Origin: Rhodobacteraceae bacterium bin131
GTDB taxonomy: Bacteria; Pseudomonadota; Alphaproteobacteria; Rhodobacterales; Rhodobacteraceae
Reading direction: 5' to 3'
Assembly: GCA_002239085.1 (NCBI GenBank)
Contig: MPNP01000010.1
Span: 1 to 60,616, forward strand
DNA: 60,616 nucleotides
The position numbers were made by a program, and so were the translations under genes. This document shows, piece after piece, positions 27,311 through 37,024 of this stretch; position 1 is the first letter of the stretch; every line of letters begins with the position of its first letter. The notes under the pieces are model-generated. The model did no database searches and was not told where the DNA came from. It saw only the letters and a program-made list of their open reading frames with translations.

Positions 27311-27456
27311 TCACCTTGACCATTTAATTCTACGGCCGAAATGCAGTAAAGGAAGTGAAAATTGATACCTACTTCCTATATTGACCCTTATTAATTTAAT
27401 GAACTCATCCTAACCTGATACAGGGAAATTTTCATGTTGGCTGGTGCTAGACAAAA

Positions 27457-28980
27457 TTGACTTTAACTGCACTCTTAAAACATTGTCGAATTAATAGGCA
27501 TATTCACTATTTTTTAATTTTTATTGCCGGTGCGGTTGCCGCATGCGGGCAAGAACCCTTTGCCTTCCCCGTTTTGACGATAATTGGTATCGCTGTTTCA
27601 TTTTATTTTTATGGTCTGGCTAATTCATTTAAATCTGGTTTCTTAGTTGGTTTTATATTTGGCTTAGGATACGGCCTTGTTCATTTTCATTGGATTGTCA
27701 ATCCATTTTGGATTGAGCCCGAAAAAACTGGCTGGATTGCACCATTTGCGCTTATCACTATGGTGTCTGGATTCGCCCTATTCTGGGCAGTCGCATTTAG
27801 TCTTCCGTTCCTGTTTAAAACATCTCAATCAATCAGATATTGGCTTCTCGCGATATCATGGATGAGTACCGAAATCCTCCGAGAATACATCTTCACGGGT
27901 TTTCCGTGGGGATTATTAGGATATATCTGGATTGACACACCGGTTGCTCAATTGGCGTCTTTGATTGGGGTACATGGGCTGTCTTCACTGACTGTAATAT
28001 CAATCATCATCCCCTTTGCATTAAGATTGAAGTGGCTTGGGTTTGGAATCTCTCTCATTTTATTGGGACTTGCCTGGGGTTATGGCTCAATTCGGTTAAC
28101 GAATGGAAACAATTTACCTCTAGGCGATACCACTGTGCGTATAATCCAGCCAAATGTTCCTCAGAGAGAAAAGTGGGACCCACTTAAATTTGATCTATAC
28201 CTCAATCACATTGTTGAGTTAAGCAATTCAGCTTCCAATGAAACCATTGATCTGGTGATCTGGCCTGAAACCGCTCTCACCATTTTTGCTGACCCGCAAG
28301 ATTACAAAAACCTTTCATACTGGCTAGAATCGAAACCATTGGTACTAGGTCTTCGGCGAATTGCGATTGACAAAATGTATAATAGCATTGGGTATATCTC
28401 CTCTGATGGAGTGATGCAACAGGTTTATGATAAGCAATACCTCGTTCCCTTTGGCGAATTCATACCTTTGGAAAGCGTCCTTAAGTTTTTGACATTTTCA
28501 CCCCTTGCAAACAATGAGATTTGGGATTTTAGCCCTGGGGTAGGCTCCCAGTTTATTAACCTTCCCGAATTCGGTCTGTTTCGAACCCTCATTTGCTATG
28601 AAGCTATCTTCCCGCACCTCGTTAGAACCCAAGAGCGCCCCATAGCTTTGCTCCAAATTACCAATGATGCATGGATTGGAAAATTTGCTGGACCCCTACA
28701 ACACTACGCGATGGCTAGACTCAGGACAATTGAACTCGGCCTACCTCTCTTGAGAAGTTCTAATCCAGGGGTCTCCGCTTTTGTTGACAGCTATGGGCAG
28801 GAAATTGCAACTGTTCCATTAAACCAATTTGGATTTATCGACTCTAAAATGCCGCTATCACTCAACCCAACGGTTTACAGCCGAGCGGGTGATTGGCCGC
28901 TCATTATTTTTCTTCTCGTATCTTTAATCTTAATTTTGGTTCATATAAAACGGCAGAAGCACACACAACCAATTGATTAA
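27457..28980 (+). CDS. lnt: Apolipoprotein N-acyltransferase
   Basis: A 507-residue inner-membrane enzyme that adds the third acyl chain to lipoproteins. About six hydrophobic segments fill residues 15-210. The nitrilase domain follows with catalytic Glu 271 in VIWPETAL, Lys 326 in YDKQYLVPFGEF and Cys 380 in ICYEAIFP; NDAWIGKFAGPLQH is also typical. A last membrane helix ends the protein. The start is a TTG at 27457 without a good ribosome site; the true start could be nearby. The normal neighbour corC is 3.2 kb upstream, so lnt probably needs its own promoter near the repeat array. Confidence 0.9.
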   Translation: MTLTALLKHCRINRHIHYFLIFIAGAVAACGQEPFAFPVLTIIGIAVSFYFYGLANSFKSGFLVGFIFGLGYGLVHFHWIVNPFWIEPEKTGWIAPFALITMVSGFALFWAVAFSLPFLFKTSQSIRYWLLAISWMSTEILREYIFTGFPWGLLGYIWIDTPVAQLASLIGVHGLSSLTVISIIIPFALRLKWLGFGISLILLGLAWGYGSIRLTNGNNLPLGDTTVRIIQPNVPQREKWDPLKFDLYLNHIVELSNSASNETIDLVIWPETALTIFADPQDYKNLSYWLESKPLVLGLRRIAIDKMYNSIGYISSDGVMQQVYDKQYLVPFGEFIPLESVLKFLTFSPLANNEIWDFSPGVGSQFINLPEFGLFRTLICYEAIFPHLVRTQERPIALLQITNDAWIGKFAGPLQHYAMARLRTIELGLPLLRSSNPGVSAFVDSYGQEIATVPLNQFGFIDSKMPLSLNPTVYSRAGDWPLIIFLLVSLILILVHIKRQKHTQPID

Positions 28981-29349
28981 TAGGTATTCAATTGAGTAAT
29001 CTTGATATTAAGGGAGATACTGTCCACTCAATAGCGAATTAATTGTACTCAAACTCCTTGCAATAAAGGGTATTTAGCGACATTAATGATGAGAGTTCAG
29101 TAATATGCCAAAATGGTACCTTCAGCCGACCTAGACAATTAATGATGATAATGTCTTAAAAAATTTAGGTGATTTCGGCAAAGAATAAAAAATTAAGACT
29201 TCTTCTAAGAGCCTTAAATCCATAAACATATTGTTCTAAATCGTCATAGAATTATTTTATTATGTCTTATGTATTATGGTTTTGTGCAACCCAATTATTA
29301 AGTTAAGGGCTTGCGATTATGGAGGAAATTTCTAACAAGAAAGTAGATT
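28981..29349. other. metK leader region
   Basis: 370 AT-rich bases between lnt and metK, where many alphaproteobacteria have a small HTH regulator; none is present. It holds the hairpin and the short leader frame listed separately. Confidence 0.5.
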
Positions 29350-29363
29350 ATGACAATTATTAA
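29286..29363 (+). promoter_or_regulatory. Hairpin and 14-codon leader frame before metK
   Basis: GCAACCC (29286-29292) can pair with GGGCTTGC (29307-29314), leaving one bulged C. A short frame then starts at ATG 29319, reads [14 protein letters not shown] and ends at 29363, overlapping the metK start at 29350 in another frame. The only strong GGAGG (29321-29325) is 24 bases from the metK ATG, too far for normal use. Coupled or regulated translation is possible but unproven. Confidence 0.3.
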
Positions 29364-30543
29364 TGGCCTCTTTACTTCTGAATCTGTTTCCAGTGGGCAT
29401 CCTGATAAGATTTGTGATCAAATTTCGGATAGTGTCCTTGACGCATTTCTTTCTGAAGCCCCTGAAGCAAGAGTGGCATGCGAAACACTTGCCTCAAAAA
29501 ATACGATTATCCTTGCGGGTGAATACCGCGGTCCGAAAAATATCTTTGATTCTCTTGAGGATGTCGTTAGGTCATGCGTTCGCGATATTGGTTTTCAGCA
29601 AGAAGATTTTCATTGGGAAACTTTAGATTTTAAAAATCTCTTACATGGTCAGTCAACCGATATTGCCCAAGGTGTTGATGCCACAAAAAACAAGGATGAA
29701 GGTGCTGGTGACCAAGGATTGATGTTTGGATATGCGATTGATGAGGCTCCCGAATGCATGCCAGCAACGCTTTACTACTCGCATCGTATTTTACAGCAAT
29801 TGGAACATCACCGCAAGCTGGGCACTATGGGAGCTGATAATCTTCTCCCTGACGCTAAATCACAAGTCACACTTGAATATTCCGATGGCAAACCAATCAA
29901 TCTAAAGCGCATTGTGGTTTCCTCTCAGCATACGAGCAAACTGTCTAATTCTGACCAAGTCAAAGAAGTTATTCTTCCAATCGCCAAACAAGTTCTACCT
30001 GAACATTGGGTTGCCACCCTTCCTGAGAACGAATGGCTCATCAATCCAACTGGTCTATTCTTGAAAGGAGGCCCCGCCGCTGACTGTGGTCTGACTGGAC
30101 GCAAAATCATTGTTGATACCTATGGTGGTGCGGCACCTCACGGAGGAGGTGCATTTTCCGGTAAGGATCCAACCAAAGTGGACCGCTCTGGGGCTTATGC
30201 AGCTCGCTATTTAGCTAAAAATGTGGTTGCCGCTGGTCTCGCTAGTAAATGCCTCATTCAATTATCATACGCCATTGGTAAACCTGACCCGACATCATTC
30301 TATATTGATACCTTTAGCACAGCCAAAGTAGATCATTCCCGACTATATTCTTACCTCTGGGAATTGATTAATGACCATATGAGGGGATTAACTCCACGGG
30401 GTATTCGTGAACATTTGCAACTGAATTCTCCGATTTACAAACCGACAGCAACGTATGGTCACTTCGGTAGAATACCGGGAGATAATGGCGAATTTACATG
30501 GGAAAAACTTGACCTCGTTGATGATCTCAAGTCACTTTTGTAA
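29350..30543 (+). CDS. metK: S-adenosylmethionine synthetase
   Basis: A 397-residue cytosolic enzyme making S-adenosylmethionine from ATP and methionine. GHPDK at 16-20 carries the catalytic His. [12 protein letters not shown] is the central signature, and [23 protein letters not shown] the late phosphate-binding loop. Length is normal. It follows lnt and precedes trmB, the usual alphaproteobacterial order. It supplies the methyl donor for trmB and for the DNA methyltransferases elsewhere in the window. Confidence 0.96.
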   Translation: MTIINGLFTSESVSSGHPDKICDQISDSVLDAFLSEAPEARVACETLASKNTIILAGEYRGPKNIFDSLEDVVRSCVRDIGFQQEDFHWETLDFKNLLHGQSTDIAQGVDATKNKDEGAGDQGLMFGYAIDEAPECMPATLYYSHRILQQLEHHRKLGTMGADNLLPDAKSQVTLEYSDGKPINLKRIVVSSQHTSKLSNSDQVKEVILPIAKQVLPEHWVATLPENEWLINPTGLFLKGGPAADCGLTGRKIIVDTYGGAAPHGGGAFSGKDPTKVDRSGAYAARYLAKNVVAAGLASKCLIQLSYAIGKPDPTSFYIDTFSTAKVDHSRLYSYLWELINDHMRGLTPRGIREHLQLNSPIYKPTATYGHFGRIPGDNGEFTWEKLDLVDDLKSLL

Positions 30544-30581
30544 CCCTCCGACTAACATTCCAGATACAATGGTCATGACAT

Positions 30582-30597
30582 TTGGGTACTAACCCAA
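30582..30597 (+). repeat. Small hairpin between metK and trmB
   Basis: TTGGGT and ACCCAA pair over a 4-base loop. It has no T tract, so it is more likely an RNA-stability element or chance than a terminator. Confidence 0.3.
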
Positions 30598-30645
30598 GGT
30601 TAACTCCCCTTAACTGATTGAATATATTGCAGAATTACCTTTAGA

Positions 30646-31350
30646 ATGGAGCATTCACCAACCAAACCTCGAAATATCTATGTCAAACGCGTTGGACGAA
30701 AACTCCGCAAAGCTCAACAATCATATCTGGAACATAACCTCCCAGTTTACGATTTACTCCAGTATTTAACTCATACCCCGGAAGGACAACGGATTGATCT
30801 ACAAGGCTACTTTAAGCAATTGGAGCCTATTTGGTTGGAAATAGGTTTTGGGTCGGGAGAACATTTAATCCATCAGGCCAAATTAAACCCTAATGGTGGC
30901 TTGATTGGATGTGAAGTTTTTCTCAACGGAGTCGCATCACTGCTCGGAAAATTGCAGAATAAACGATTCTCCAACATCGGGCTATTCACTCATGATGTTC
31001 GAGATTTATTTGATTTGCTTCCAGACAGATCTATGAGTCGAGTATTTCTATTATATCCTGACCCCTGGCCTAAAAAGAGGCATTACCGCCGTCGTTTTGT
31101 CAATCCCGATTTTTTAAATCCACTCGCTCGGATTATGACAAAGGGTGCTGAATTAAGAATCGCCACTGACATTCCTGACTACTGTCGTCAAGCAATTGAG
31201 GAACTCAATAAACATCCTCAATTTAATTGGCCGGTTGAGTCCATGAGTGACTGGCAGCAATCATGGTCAGACTGGTATTCCACCCGCTATGAACAAAAGG
31301 CTATTCGTGAGGGGCGAAAACCCATATACATGACTTTTATTAGAATCTGA
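30646..31350 (+). CDS. trmB: tRNA (guanine-N7-)-methyltransferase
   Basis: A 234-residue SAM-dependent enzyme that makes m7G46 in tRNA. EIGFGSGEHLIHQA is the SAM-binding loop, GCEVFLNGVASLL the second motif. LLYPDPWPKKRHYRRRFVNPDFL is the family signature with the catalytic Asp. It ends 9 bases before the convergent aroA stop, so the two transcripts meet without a spacer. Confidence 0.93.
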   Translation: MEHSPTKPRNIYVKRVGRKLRKAQQSYLEHNLPVYDLLQYLTHTPEGQRIDLQGYFKQLEPIWLEIGFGSGEHLIHQAKLNPNGGLIGCEVFLNGVASLLGKLQNKRFSNIGLFTHDVRDLFDLLPDRSMSRVFLLYPDPWPKKRHYRRRFVNPDFLNPLARIMTKGAELRIATDIPDYCRQAIEELNKHPQFNWPVESMSDWQQSWSDWYSTRYEQKAIREGRKPIYMTFIRI

Positions 31351-31359
31351 TAGCAAATT

Positions 31360-32709
31360 TTAGAGTTGACCACCCTCTTGGACCTTAGCTCCGCAGAAGT
31401 TCATTGATCTAACGAATTCTGGAAAACTTGTCGCAATAGCTGAACCATCATCAACTTTAACTGGTTTGCGGGCGGCTAATCCAAGACATAGAAAGCTCAT
31501 TGCTATCCGATGGTCATAATAACTTCGGCAAGTACAATCCCCGGAAATTGATCCTGGGCCTTGACCATGAACAGTAAAACCATCCTCAAACTCTGTCGTT
31601 TCAACCCCACATTCCTCTAAACCCTTGACCATTGCATGAATACGGTCCGTTTCTTTAATTCGCATTTCTTTAATCCCACGCATAACGGTATCTCCATTCG
31701 CAATTGAGGCAACAGCAGCGAGAATAGGATATTCATCAATCATTGTGGGTGCTCTCTCAGGGGGAACAGTGATTCCTTGTAAACTTGAATACCTTACTGT
31801 TAGATTTGCGACGGGTTCTCCTGATTGTTCAGGTAATTCTTCAATATCAATCTGAGCACCCATTTCAACAAGAGTTTTAAATACCCCCGTTCGAGTTGGG
31901 TTCATTCCAACGTTCTTAACAGTGATTGTGCTGTTTTCAGCCAACAATCCCGCGGCGATTAAAAAAGCTGCCGATGATGGGTCGCCCGGCACAACTACTT
32001 TTTGGGGCTGCAACTCAGCATAGCCATTGAGGGTAATTTTTTTTGCGCCTCTCTGGTTTTCAATTGTTAATTCAGCACCAAACGCTTTGAGCATTCGTTC
32101 GGTATGATCTCTGGTAGAACTTTCTTCAATCACTTCTGTTTGCCCCGGAGTATTCAACCCAGCCAACAATATTGCCGATTTTACTTGCGCTGAGGGAACT
32201 GGCAGGCGGTAAGAAATCGGTATCGGATCATGAGTGCCGATCACTGTCATCGGAAGTTGGTCGGATTCACGGCCGTGAATTTTGGTGCCAAACTGTCTGA
32301 TCGGTTCTGTCACACGACCCATTGGACGTGACCTAAGTGAGCTATCGCCAGTGAATGTGACTGTAATTGGGGTTGTTGCTACAGCACCAATGAGTAACCT
32401 AACTCCTGTACCTGCATTGCCACAATCAATAACATTATCGGGCTGAAAATATCCCCCTGTTCCGACACCTTGGACAACATAGTGACCCGGAGCAATTCGT
32501 TTTACTGAAGCTCCGAGTTTTTGAACAGCACCAATGGTAGCCTTGACATCTTCTCCTTCGAGTAATCCGGTGATAATTGTTTTGCCAATCGTGAGCGAAC
32601 CAAGGATAATGGCTCGATGCGAAATAGATTTATCCCCGCTGATTACCAAAGTACCCTTGAGATTATTTATCGGATAGGAGATAAGAGTTTGATTATATTG
32701 GGTATTCAT
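31360..32709 (-). CDS. aroA: 3-phosphoshikimate 1-carboxyvinyltransferase (EPSP synthase, class II)
   Basis: A 449-residue shikimate-pathway enzyme joining PEP to shikimate 3-phosphate. The sequence follows class II (CP4-like) enzymes throughout: GDKSISHRAIILGSL, GLLEGEDVKATIGA, SLRSRPMGRV, LPVPSAQVKSAILLAGLNTPG and MIDEYPILAVA-type segments. The PEP-site loop reads N-A-G-T-G, with Gly where the glyphosate-tolerant CP4 enzyme has Ala. It is divergent from cmk across 127 bases; in alphaproteobacteria aroA usually reads into cmk. Confidence 0.94.
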   Translation of the reverse strand: MNTQYNQTLISYPINNLKGTLVISGDKSISHRAIILGSLTIGKTIITGLLEGEDVKATIGAVQKLGASVKRIAPGHYVVQGVGTGGYFQPDNVIDCGNAGTGVRLLIGAVATTPITVTFTGDSSLRSRPMGRVTEPIRQFGTKIHGRESDQLPMTVIGTHDPIPISYRLPVPSAQVKSAILLAGLNTPGQTEVIEESSTRDHTERMLKAFGAELTIENQRGAKKITLNGYAELQPQKVVVPGDPSSAAFLIAAGLLAENSTITVKNVGMNPTRTGVFKTLVEMGAQIDIEELPEQSGEPVANLTVRYSSLQGITVPPERAPTMIDEYPILAAVASIANGDTVMRGIKEMRIKETDRIHAMVKGLEECGVETTEFEDGFTVHGQGPGSISGDCTCRSYYDHRIAMSFLCLGLAARKPVKVDDGSAIATSFPEFVRSMNFCGAKVQEGGQL

Positions 32710-32836
32710 AAATTTGATTTATTGGAATTTTTCTACAATTGAAACGGTTAACTATTATCAATCAATTAATGATTGGATAGTAGATTTGCATTATGATTAA
32801 CTTAATTCTAAATTAATTTGAACTCTAATACTCATC

Positions 32837-33478
32837 GTGTTGCGTCGTTCTTTCGTTGTTGCCATTGATGGCCCGGCTGGTTCTGGTAAGGGCACCATAG
32901 GCAAAGCTCTCGCCAAACATTTTGGTTGGAAATTTCTAGATACTGGACTTTTGTATCGCGCCGTCGCCCAAAAAATCATCAGTTTCCAAGGGAGTTGGTG
33001 TGAAGATGAGGCTATAAGAGTTGCCATGAATCTCAGTGAGAGTGAACTTGACCACCCTGATCTAAGAACCCCTGAAGTATCCAAACTAGCCTCAAAGGTT
33101 GCAGCTATTCAAGAGGTCAGAGAGGCTCTTCTGGACTGGCAAAGAGATTTCGTCTTTGATTGTGACGGAGCCGTTCTTGATGGCCGCGACATTGCTTCAG
33201 TTGTTGTTCCTGATGCTGAAGTAAAACTTTTTCTTACAGCTTCCCCAGAAAAGAGAGCGGAAAGGCGGCATCGCGAGTTAGTTGCTCAAGGTAAGACCGT
33301 TGAATTAAATCATGTCCTTGACGAACTTATACTGCGTGATCAAAGGGATATTACACGATTAAGTTCACCGCTAGTGAAGACCAAAGATGCCATAAAAATT
33401 GATACCACGACGAAATCTATCCAAGAATCCTTGGCGGTAGCAATAAATATGGTTGAAAAAAGGCTAAAAGGTTCCTAG
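32837..33478 (+). CDS. cmk: Cytidylate kinase
   Basis: A 213-residue kinase converting (d)CMP to (d)CDP. The P-loop is IDGPAGSGKGTIGKALA, followed by LDTGLLYRAVA for CMP binding, LDGRDIASVVVPDAEVKLFLTAS, and RRHRELVAQGK with RDQRDITR in the lid. It starts with GTG at 32837 (GTG-TTG-CGT). It lies 98 bases before rpsA, the conserved order, and may share its transcript. Confidence 0.93.
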   Translation: MLRRSFVVAIDGPAGSGKGTIGKALAKHFGWKFLDTGLLYRAVAQKIISFQGSWCEDEAIRVAMNLSESELDHPDLRTPEVSKLASKVAAIQEVREALLDWQRDFVFDCDGAVLDGRDIASVVVPDAEVKLFLTASPEKRAERRHRELVAQGKTVELNHVLDELILRDQRDITRLSSPLVKTKDAIKIDTTTKSIQESLAVAINMVEKRLKGS

Positions 33479-33576
33479 TTATCCGAATCCATCGGCTTTC
33501 AAGCCAGTTCAATTGTTTACAGACCTGTAGAATCAACTACATGGCCAGAAAAAATTATGTGTAGGAGCGTTATTGC

Positions 33577-35466
33577 GTGCAAGAGATTATTGAAGAAAAA
33601 CATGATGTACCTGAGTATTTTACTCCCAAACATCTGGCGGAGCACTTCGGCAAACAAGATAAGTTTATTCGTGACATCTTGAGAAAGAACGACATACGGG
33701 TTGGTCAAGGTGCACGACATAAGTGGAGCCAAGAGGAATATGAGGAACATTTAAAATTGATTGAATCTCATATCAATACTCCCGAAATTTCCGAAGATTC
33801 CGAAGATTTTGATACCCTCTTAGAAGAGTATCTTTCAGATATTCCATCCACTGGCAGTGTTGTGAAGGGGACGGTCACGGCTATTGAGTCGGGGCAGGTT
33901 ATCATTGACATAGGCTCAAAAGCTCCTGGTCATATTGATATCAAAGAGTTTACTGGTCATAGTAATTTGGAGACTGTCAACGTTGGCGATGAGGTTGATG
34001 TCTTTTATGAAAGTATCGAAAATAATAGCGGATTGGTTTCGATTTCCCGGGAAAAAGCCCGCCGAGAAGAGGCCTGGAAAGTTCTCACCAAAGCCCATGA
34101 TTCTAACGAAAAAGTCACCGGTAGTATTTTCAGTCGCGTGAAAGGTGGTTTTACCGTTGATTTAGAAGGTGCGACGGCTTTTTTGCCTGGATCACAAGTG
34201 AGTACTCGCCCGCTTCGAGATGTTGAAGAACTCATGGGAACCCCCATTGAATTCGTCATTTTAAAAATGGATCGCTCAAAGAACAACATCGTTGTTTCAC
34301 GACGAGCCATTTTGGAAGAGAAAAATGCCGAACTCAGGGCGGAGGTTATTGGACGCCTGAATGAAGGAGACATCGTTGAAGGAGTAGTTAAAAACGTTAC
34401 TGATTACGGAGCATTTGTTGACCTTGGCGGTGTCGACGGACTATTGCACATTACCGATATATCTTGGCGCCGAATTAAACACCCTAGTGATGTCGTTACC
34501 ATTGGTGAAAGCATCAAAGTTCGCGTGATTAAAATCAATAAGGAAACCATGCGGATTTCCCTCGGAATTAAACAGCTTCGTGAGGATCCCTGGTCCACAG
34601 TTGATAAAAACTATCCACCGAAATCTAAACACATGGGACAAGTCACTAACATTACCGATTACGGTGCTTTTGTTGAGCTTGAAGCAGGAATTGAGGGTCT
34701 GATCCACATATCCGAGATGTCTTGGACCAAGAAAAACATCCACCCATCCAAACTCCTTTCAACGTCCCAGGAGATTGAAGTGATGGTCCTCAATATAGAG
34801 AAAGAAAAGCGGCGAATATCCCTCGGAATTAAACAAACACAGTTGAATCCTTGGGAGCAATTTGCCAATAAATACCAACGTGGTTCAAAAATTCACGGGT
34901 CTATTCGCAACAAAACCGAATTTGGCCTTTTTGTTGGGCTTGAGTTTGAAATTGATGGCATGGTTCATATTACTGACTTAAGTTGGGATCGCCCAGGAAA
35001 CGAAGTCATTACCGAGTATCATGTTGGCGATGAAGTTGATGTTGTCGTGAGCGAAATCAACATTGATAAAGAGCGCGTTGCTCTTTCGGTTAAGGACTTG
35101 GAAGCGGACCCGTTTCTTGAGGCTTCAAGTGGTTTATCCAGAGGTAAAATTGTCAATGTAACCGTATCAGATATTCGTGATCACTCGATTGAGGTCAAAT
35201 ACAAGGGAATCACCTCTTCAATTAAAGCGAGTGAATTAGCTAATGAGACGGATGAACAAAGAGTTGATCGTTTTGGTATCGGCGATGAAATTGAAGTCAT
35301 GGTCACTCGCATTGATACTCCCCATCGGCGGATTAACTTCTCAATTCGTCAACTTGAAGCCAAAGAGGCTAAGGATAACCTTGCCAAGTATGGTACAAGC
35401 AGCTCCAATGATGTACTTGGGGATATTATTGGCGAAGCACTCGAATCCAATCAAACCGAACAATGA
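33577..35466 (+). CDS. rpsA: 30S ribosomal protein S1 with N-terminal HTH-like extension
   Basis: A 629-residue protein with six S1 RNA-binding domains from about residue 92 (GSVVKGTVTAIESGQVIIDIG) to 610, including DYGAFVDLGGVDGLLHITDISW and the parallel repeats. It helps mRNAs bind the ribosome. Normal alphaproteobacterial S1 starts near residue 75 here. The extra N-terminal part (14-64) reads as a helix-turn-helix, HLAEHFGKQDKFIRDILRK, then a wing-like VGQGARHKWS and a helix. The GTG at 33577 follows TAGGAG by 8 bases, and no start codon exists near residue 75, so the extension is translated. Confidence 0.94.
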   Translation: MQEIIEEKHDVPEYFTPKHLAEHFGKQDKFIRDILRKNDIRVGQGARHKWSQEEYEEHLKLIESHINTPEISEDSEDFDTLLEEYLSDIPSTGSVVKGTVTAIESGQVIIDIGSKAPGHIDIKEFTGHSNLETVNVGDEVDVFYESIENNSGLVSISREKARREEAWKVLTKAHDSNEKVTGSIFSRVKGGFTVDLEGATAFLPGSQVSTRPLRDVEELMGTPIEFVILKMDRSKNNIVVSRRAILEEKNAELRAEVIGRLNEGDIVEGVVKNVTDYGAFVDLGGVDGLLHITDISWRRIKHPSDVVTIGESIKVRVIKINKETMRISLGIKQLREDPWSTVDKNYPPKSKHMGQVTNITDYGAFVELEAGIEGLIHISEMSWTKKNIHPSKLLSTSQEIEVMVLNIEKEKRRISLGIKQTQLNPWEQFANKYQRGSKIHGSIRNKTEFGLFVGLEFEIDGMVHITDLSWDRPGNEVITEYHVGDEVDVVVSEINIDKERVALSVKDLEADPFLEASSGLSRGKIVNVTVSDIRDHSIEVKYKGITSSIKASELANETDEQRVDRFGIGDEIEVMVTRIDTPHRRINFSIRQLEAKEAKDNLAKYGTSSSNDVLGDIIGEALESNQTEQ

Positions 35467-35580
35467 GGCATATTCCACCAGTTTGAGCACAGATTTTGCA
35501 GTGCCTTCTCGCAATCAAATAATGCAGATGACTGAGTGGATCAGTTATATAGGAGGGTAGAGCTATCCTTTAGGTAACTC

Positions 35581-35617
35581 AACTCCTTAAAACCGCTTTG
35601 TGAAACGGAGTTTTTTT
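35581..35617 (+). terminator. Probable intrinsic terminator after rpsA
   Basis: AACTCC (35581-35586) pairs with GGAGTT (35607-35612) over a 20-base loop that can form a weak inner stem; T's run to 35617. It lies between rpsA and the ihfB-like gene. Confidence 0.55.
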
Positions 35618-35704
35618 GGTATGATTGATATCAGTTTTACTCTTTGTAAAAATGAGTATGATTGATAAACGGATTATCTTTTTTAACATGTTGAATTTAA
35701 GTCT

Positions 35705-35992
35705 ATGAAGCGATCTGATCTCATTCACAATCTTTCCAAGGAGTTTCAACCTCTTACAAAAAAGGAAACTCAGGCCTTCATTGAAAGCGTATTTGATGAA
35801 ATCGGTAATGCGTTAGCTGAGGGAAAGACAGTTAAGTTCAATACTTATCTTCACCTTTCGACAAAATCTCTGAAATTTCTAAAACGACGCAATCCGAAAA
35901 CCGGTGAAGACATTTATTTGACTGACCGAAAGGTGGTCAGTTTTAAGCCGGGGTTAAGTATGAAACAGGCTTTGAACAAATTTAACCAATAG
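35705..35992 (+). CDS. ihfB: Integration host factor beta-like DNA-binding protein, divergent
   Basis: A 95-residue HU/IHF-fold protein. It begins MKRSDLIHNLSKEFQPLTKKETQAFIES, with FDEIGNALAEGKTV in helix 2, and keeps the beta-arm RNPKTGEDI with the DNA-intercalating Pro. The normal G-F-G-x-F strand reads K-F-N-T-Y and the C-terminal half departs from consensus. It is named ihfB from position (rpsA-ihfB-lapA-trpF is conserved) and the arm motif; the divergence could affect bending or partner choice. Confidence 0.75.
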   Translation: MKRSDLIHNLSKEFQPLTKKETQAFIESVFDEIGNALAEGKTVKFNTYLHLSTKSLKFLKRRNPKTGEDIYLTDRKVVSFKPGLSMKQALNKFNQ

Positions 35993-36005
35993 TTGGCCGT
36001 TAACG

Positions 36006-36359
36006 GTGCGTATAGTCAAGATTATATTTCTCATTATTCTTGGAGTACTCTTGTGCTTCTTGGCCTTAGCCAACCGCGAACTGATTACCTTAAGGATCGT
36101 TCCTGATGTCTTGCACCCCCTGTTGCCTTTACCCGCATTGCAAATGCCTACATTTGTTGCGCTTTTCGGTGGCATCTTAATTGGTCTTTTTGTCGGCTTT
36201 ATTTGGGAGTGGTTGCGTGAGTATCAGCACCGCTCAATTGCTCAAAAAGAAAAGAAAAAACGCCAAATCCTAGAAAAAGAAATTTCTAATCTAAAGAATC
36301 CCCTCGTCAATCAAGATGAAATCCTGGAAATTCTTGACGATGGTTCCTCTACCAAATGA
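36006..36359 (+). CDS. LapA (DUF1049) family membrane protein
   Basis: A 117-residue inner-membrane protein. Helix 1 is VKIIFLIILGVLLCFLALANRELI; helix 2 is PTFVALFGGILIGLFVGFIWEWL; a charged tail follows. This two-helix layout with an N-R motif after helix 1 is the LapA/DUF1049 signature. It starts at GTG 36006, and its stop overlaps the trpF ATG by four bases, so the genes are probably coupled. Its role, linked to lipopolysaccharide assembly in enterobacteria, is unproven here. Confidence 0.8.
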   Translation: MRIVKIIFLIILGVLLCFLALANRELITLRIVPDVLHPLLPLPALQMPTFVALFGGILIGLFVGFIWEWLREYQHRSIAQKEKKKRQILEKEISNLKNPLVNQDEILEILDDGSSTK

Positions 36360-37024
36360 CCACCGCTGTTAAAGTAAAAATTTGTGGCCTGAGACGTGCT
36401 TGTGAAGTCCAAGCTGCGCAGAATGCCGGTGCCGATTATGTTGGTTTTGTCTTTTACCCACCCTCCCATAGACACTTAACAATCGCAGCGGCTCGGCACC
36501 TTGTAGAACAGGTTGAAATTAAAACGCAGACAGTTGCCTTAAGCGTTGATTCATCCAACGCCGAATTAGAGAAAATAATTGTGTCTATTCAGCCAGACTG
36601 GCTTCAACTCCATGGGAGTGAAACTCCCACTCGTGTCGCTGAAATCAAATCCACCTTTGCATTACCTGTGATCAAAGCGTGTGGAATTAAAACAAAAACC
36701 GATGTGTATCGGCTCAATGAATATTTTGATGTTGCCAACCAACTATTGATTGACGCCAAACCAATTGATAGGCAAGAAGGCCTTCCGGGGGGAAATGGGG
36801 TTGCCTTTGACTGGCAATTAATTGCCGGTTATGATTGGAAACTCCCTTGGCTACTTGCCGGTGGTTTGAATGCACAAAATGTAAGAGAAGCAATAAAACT
36901 GACTGCTGCAAAACAGGTTGATGTATCGTCCGGGGTTGAGACGAGTACTGGACAGAAGTCAGTTAATGCTATCACCGAGTTTATTTTGGCCGCGAAAGGA
37001 AATATTAATGTCACACCCGTCTAA
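36356..37024 (+). CDS. trpF: Phosphoribosylanthranilate isomerase
   Basis: A 222-residue (beta/alpha)8 enzyme of tryptophan synthesis. [14 protein letters not shown] holds the catalytic Cys, [12 protein letters not shown] the next loop, QLHGSETP follows, and [21 protein letters not shown] contains the catalytic Asp and phosphate loop. The C-terminal [15 protein letters not shown] and [15 protein letters not shown] bind phosphate. Its 3' end overlaps trpB by 17 bases. Confidence 0.93.
   Translation: MTTAVKVKICGLRRACEVQAAQNAGADYVGFVFYPPSHRHLTIAAARHLVEQVEIKTQTVALSVDSSNAELEKIIVSIQPDWLQLHGSETPTRVAEIKSTFALPVIKACGIKTKTDVYRLNEYFDVANQLLIDAKPIDRQEGLPGGNGVAFDWQLIAGYDWKLPWLLAGGLNAQNVREAIKLTAAKQVDVSSGVETSTGQKSVNAITEFILAAKGNINVTPV

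Noticed and set aside
29180-29349. SAM-II type riboswitch before metK
   Set aside because: The conserved loop and tail sequences I know for SAM-II are not visible; only a generic hairpin remains.
36918-37007. N-terminal extension of trpB by 30 residues
   Set aside because: It lies entirely inside trpF in another frame and has no similarity to TrpB; ATG 37008 fits the family.
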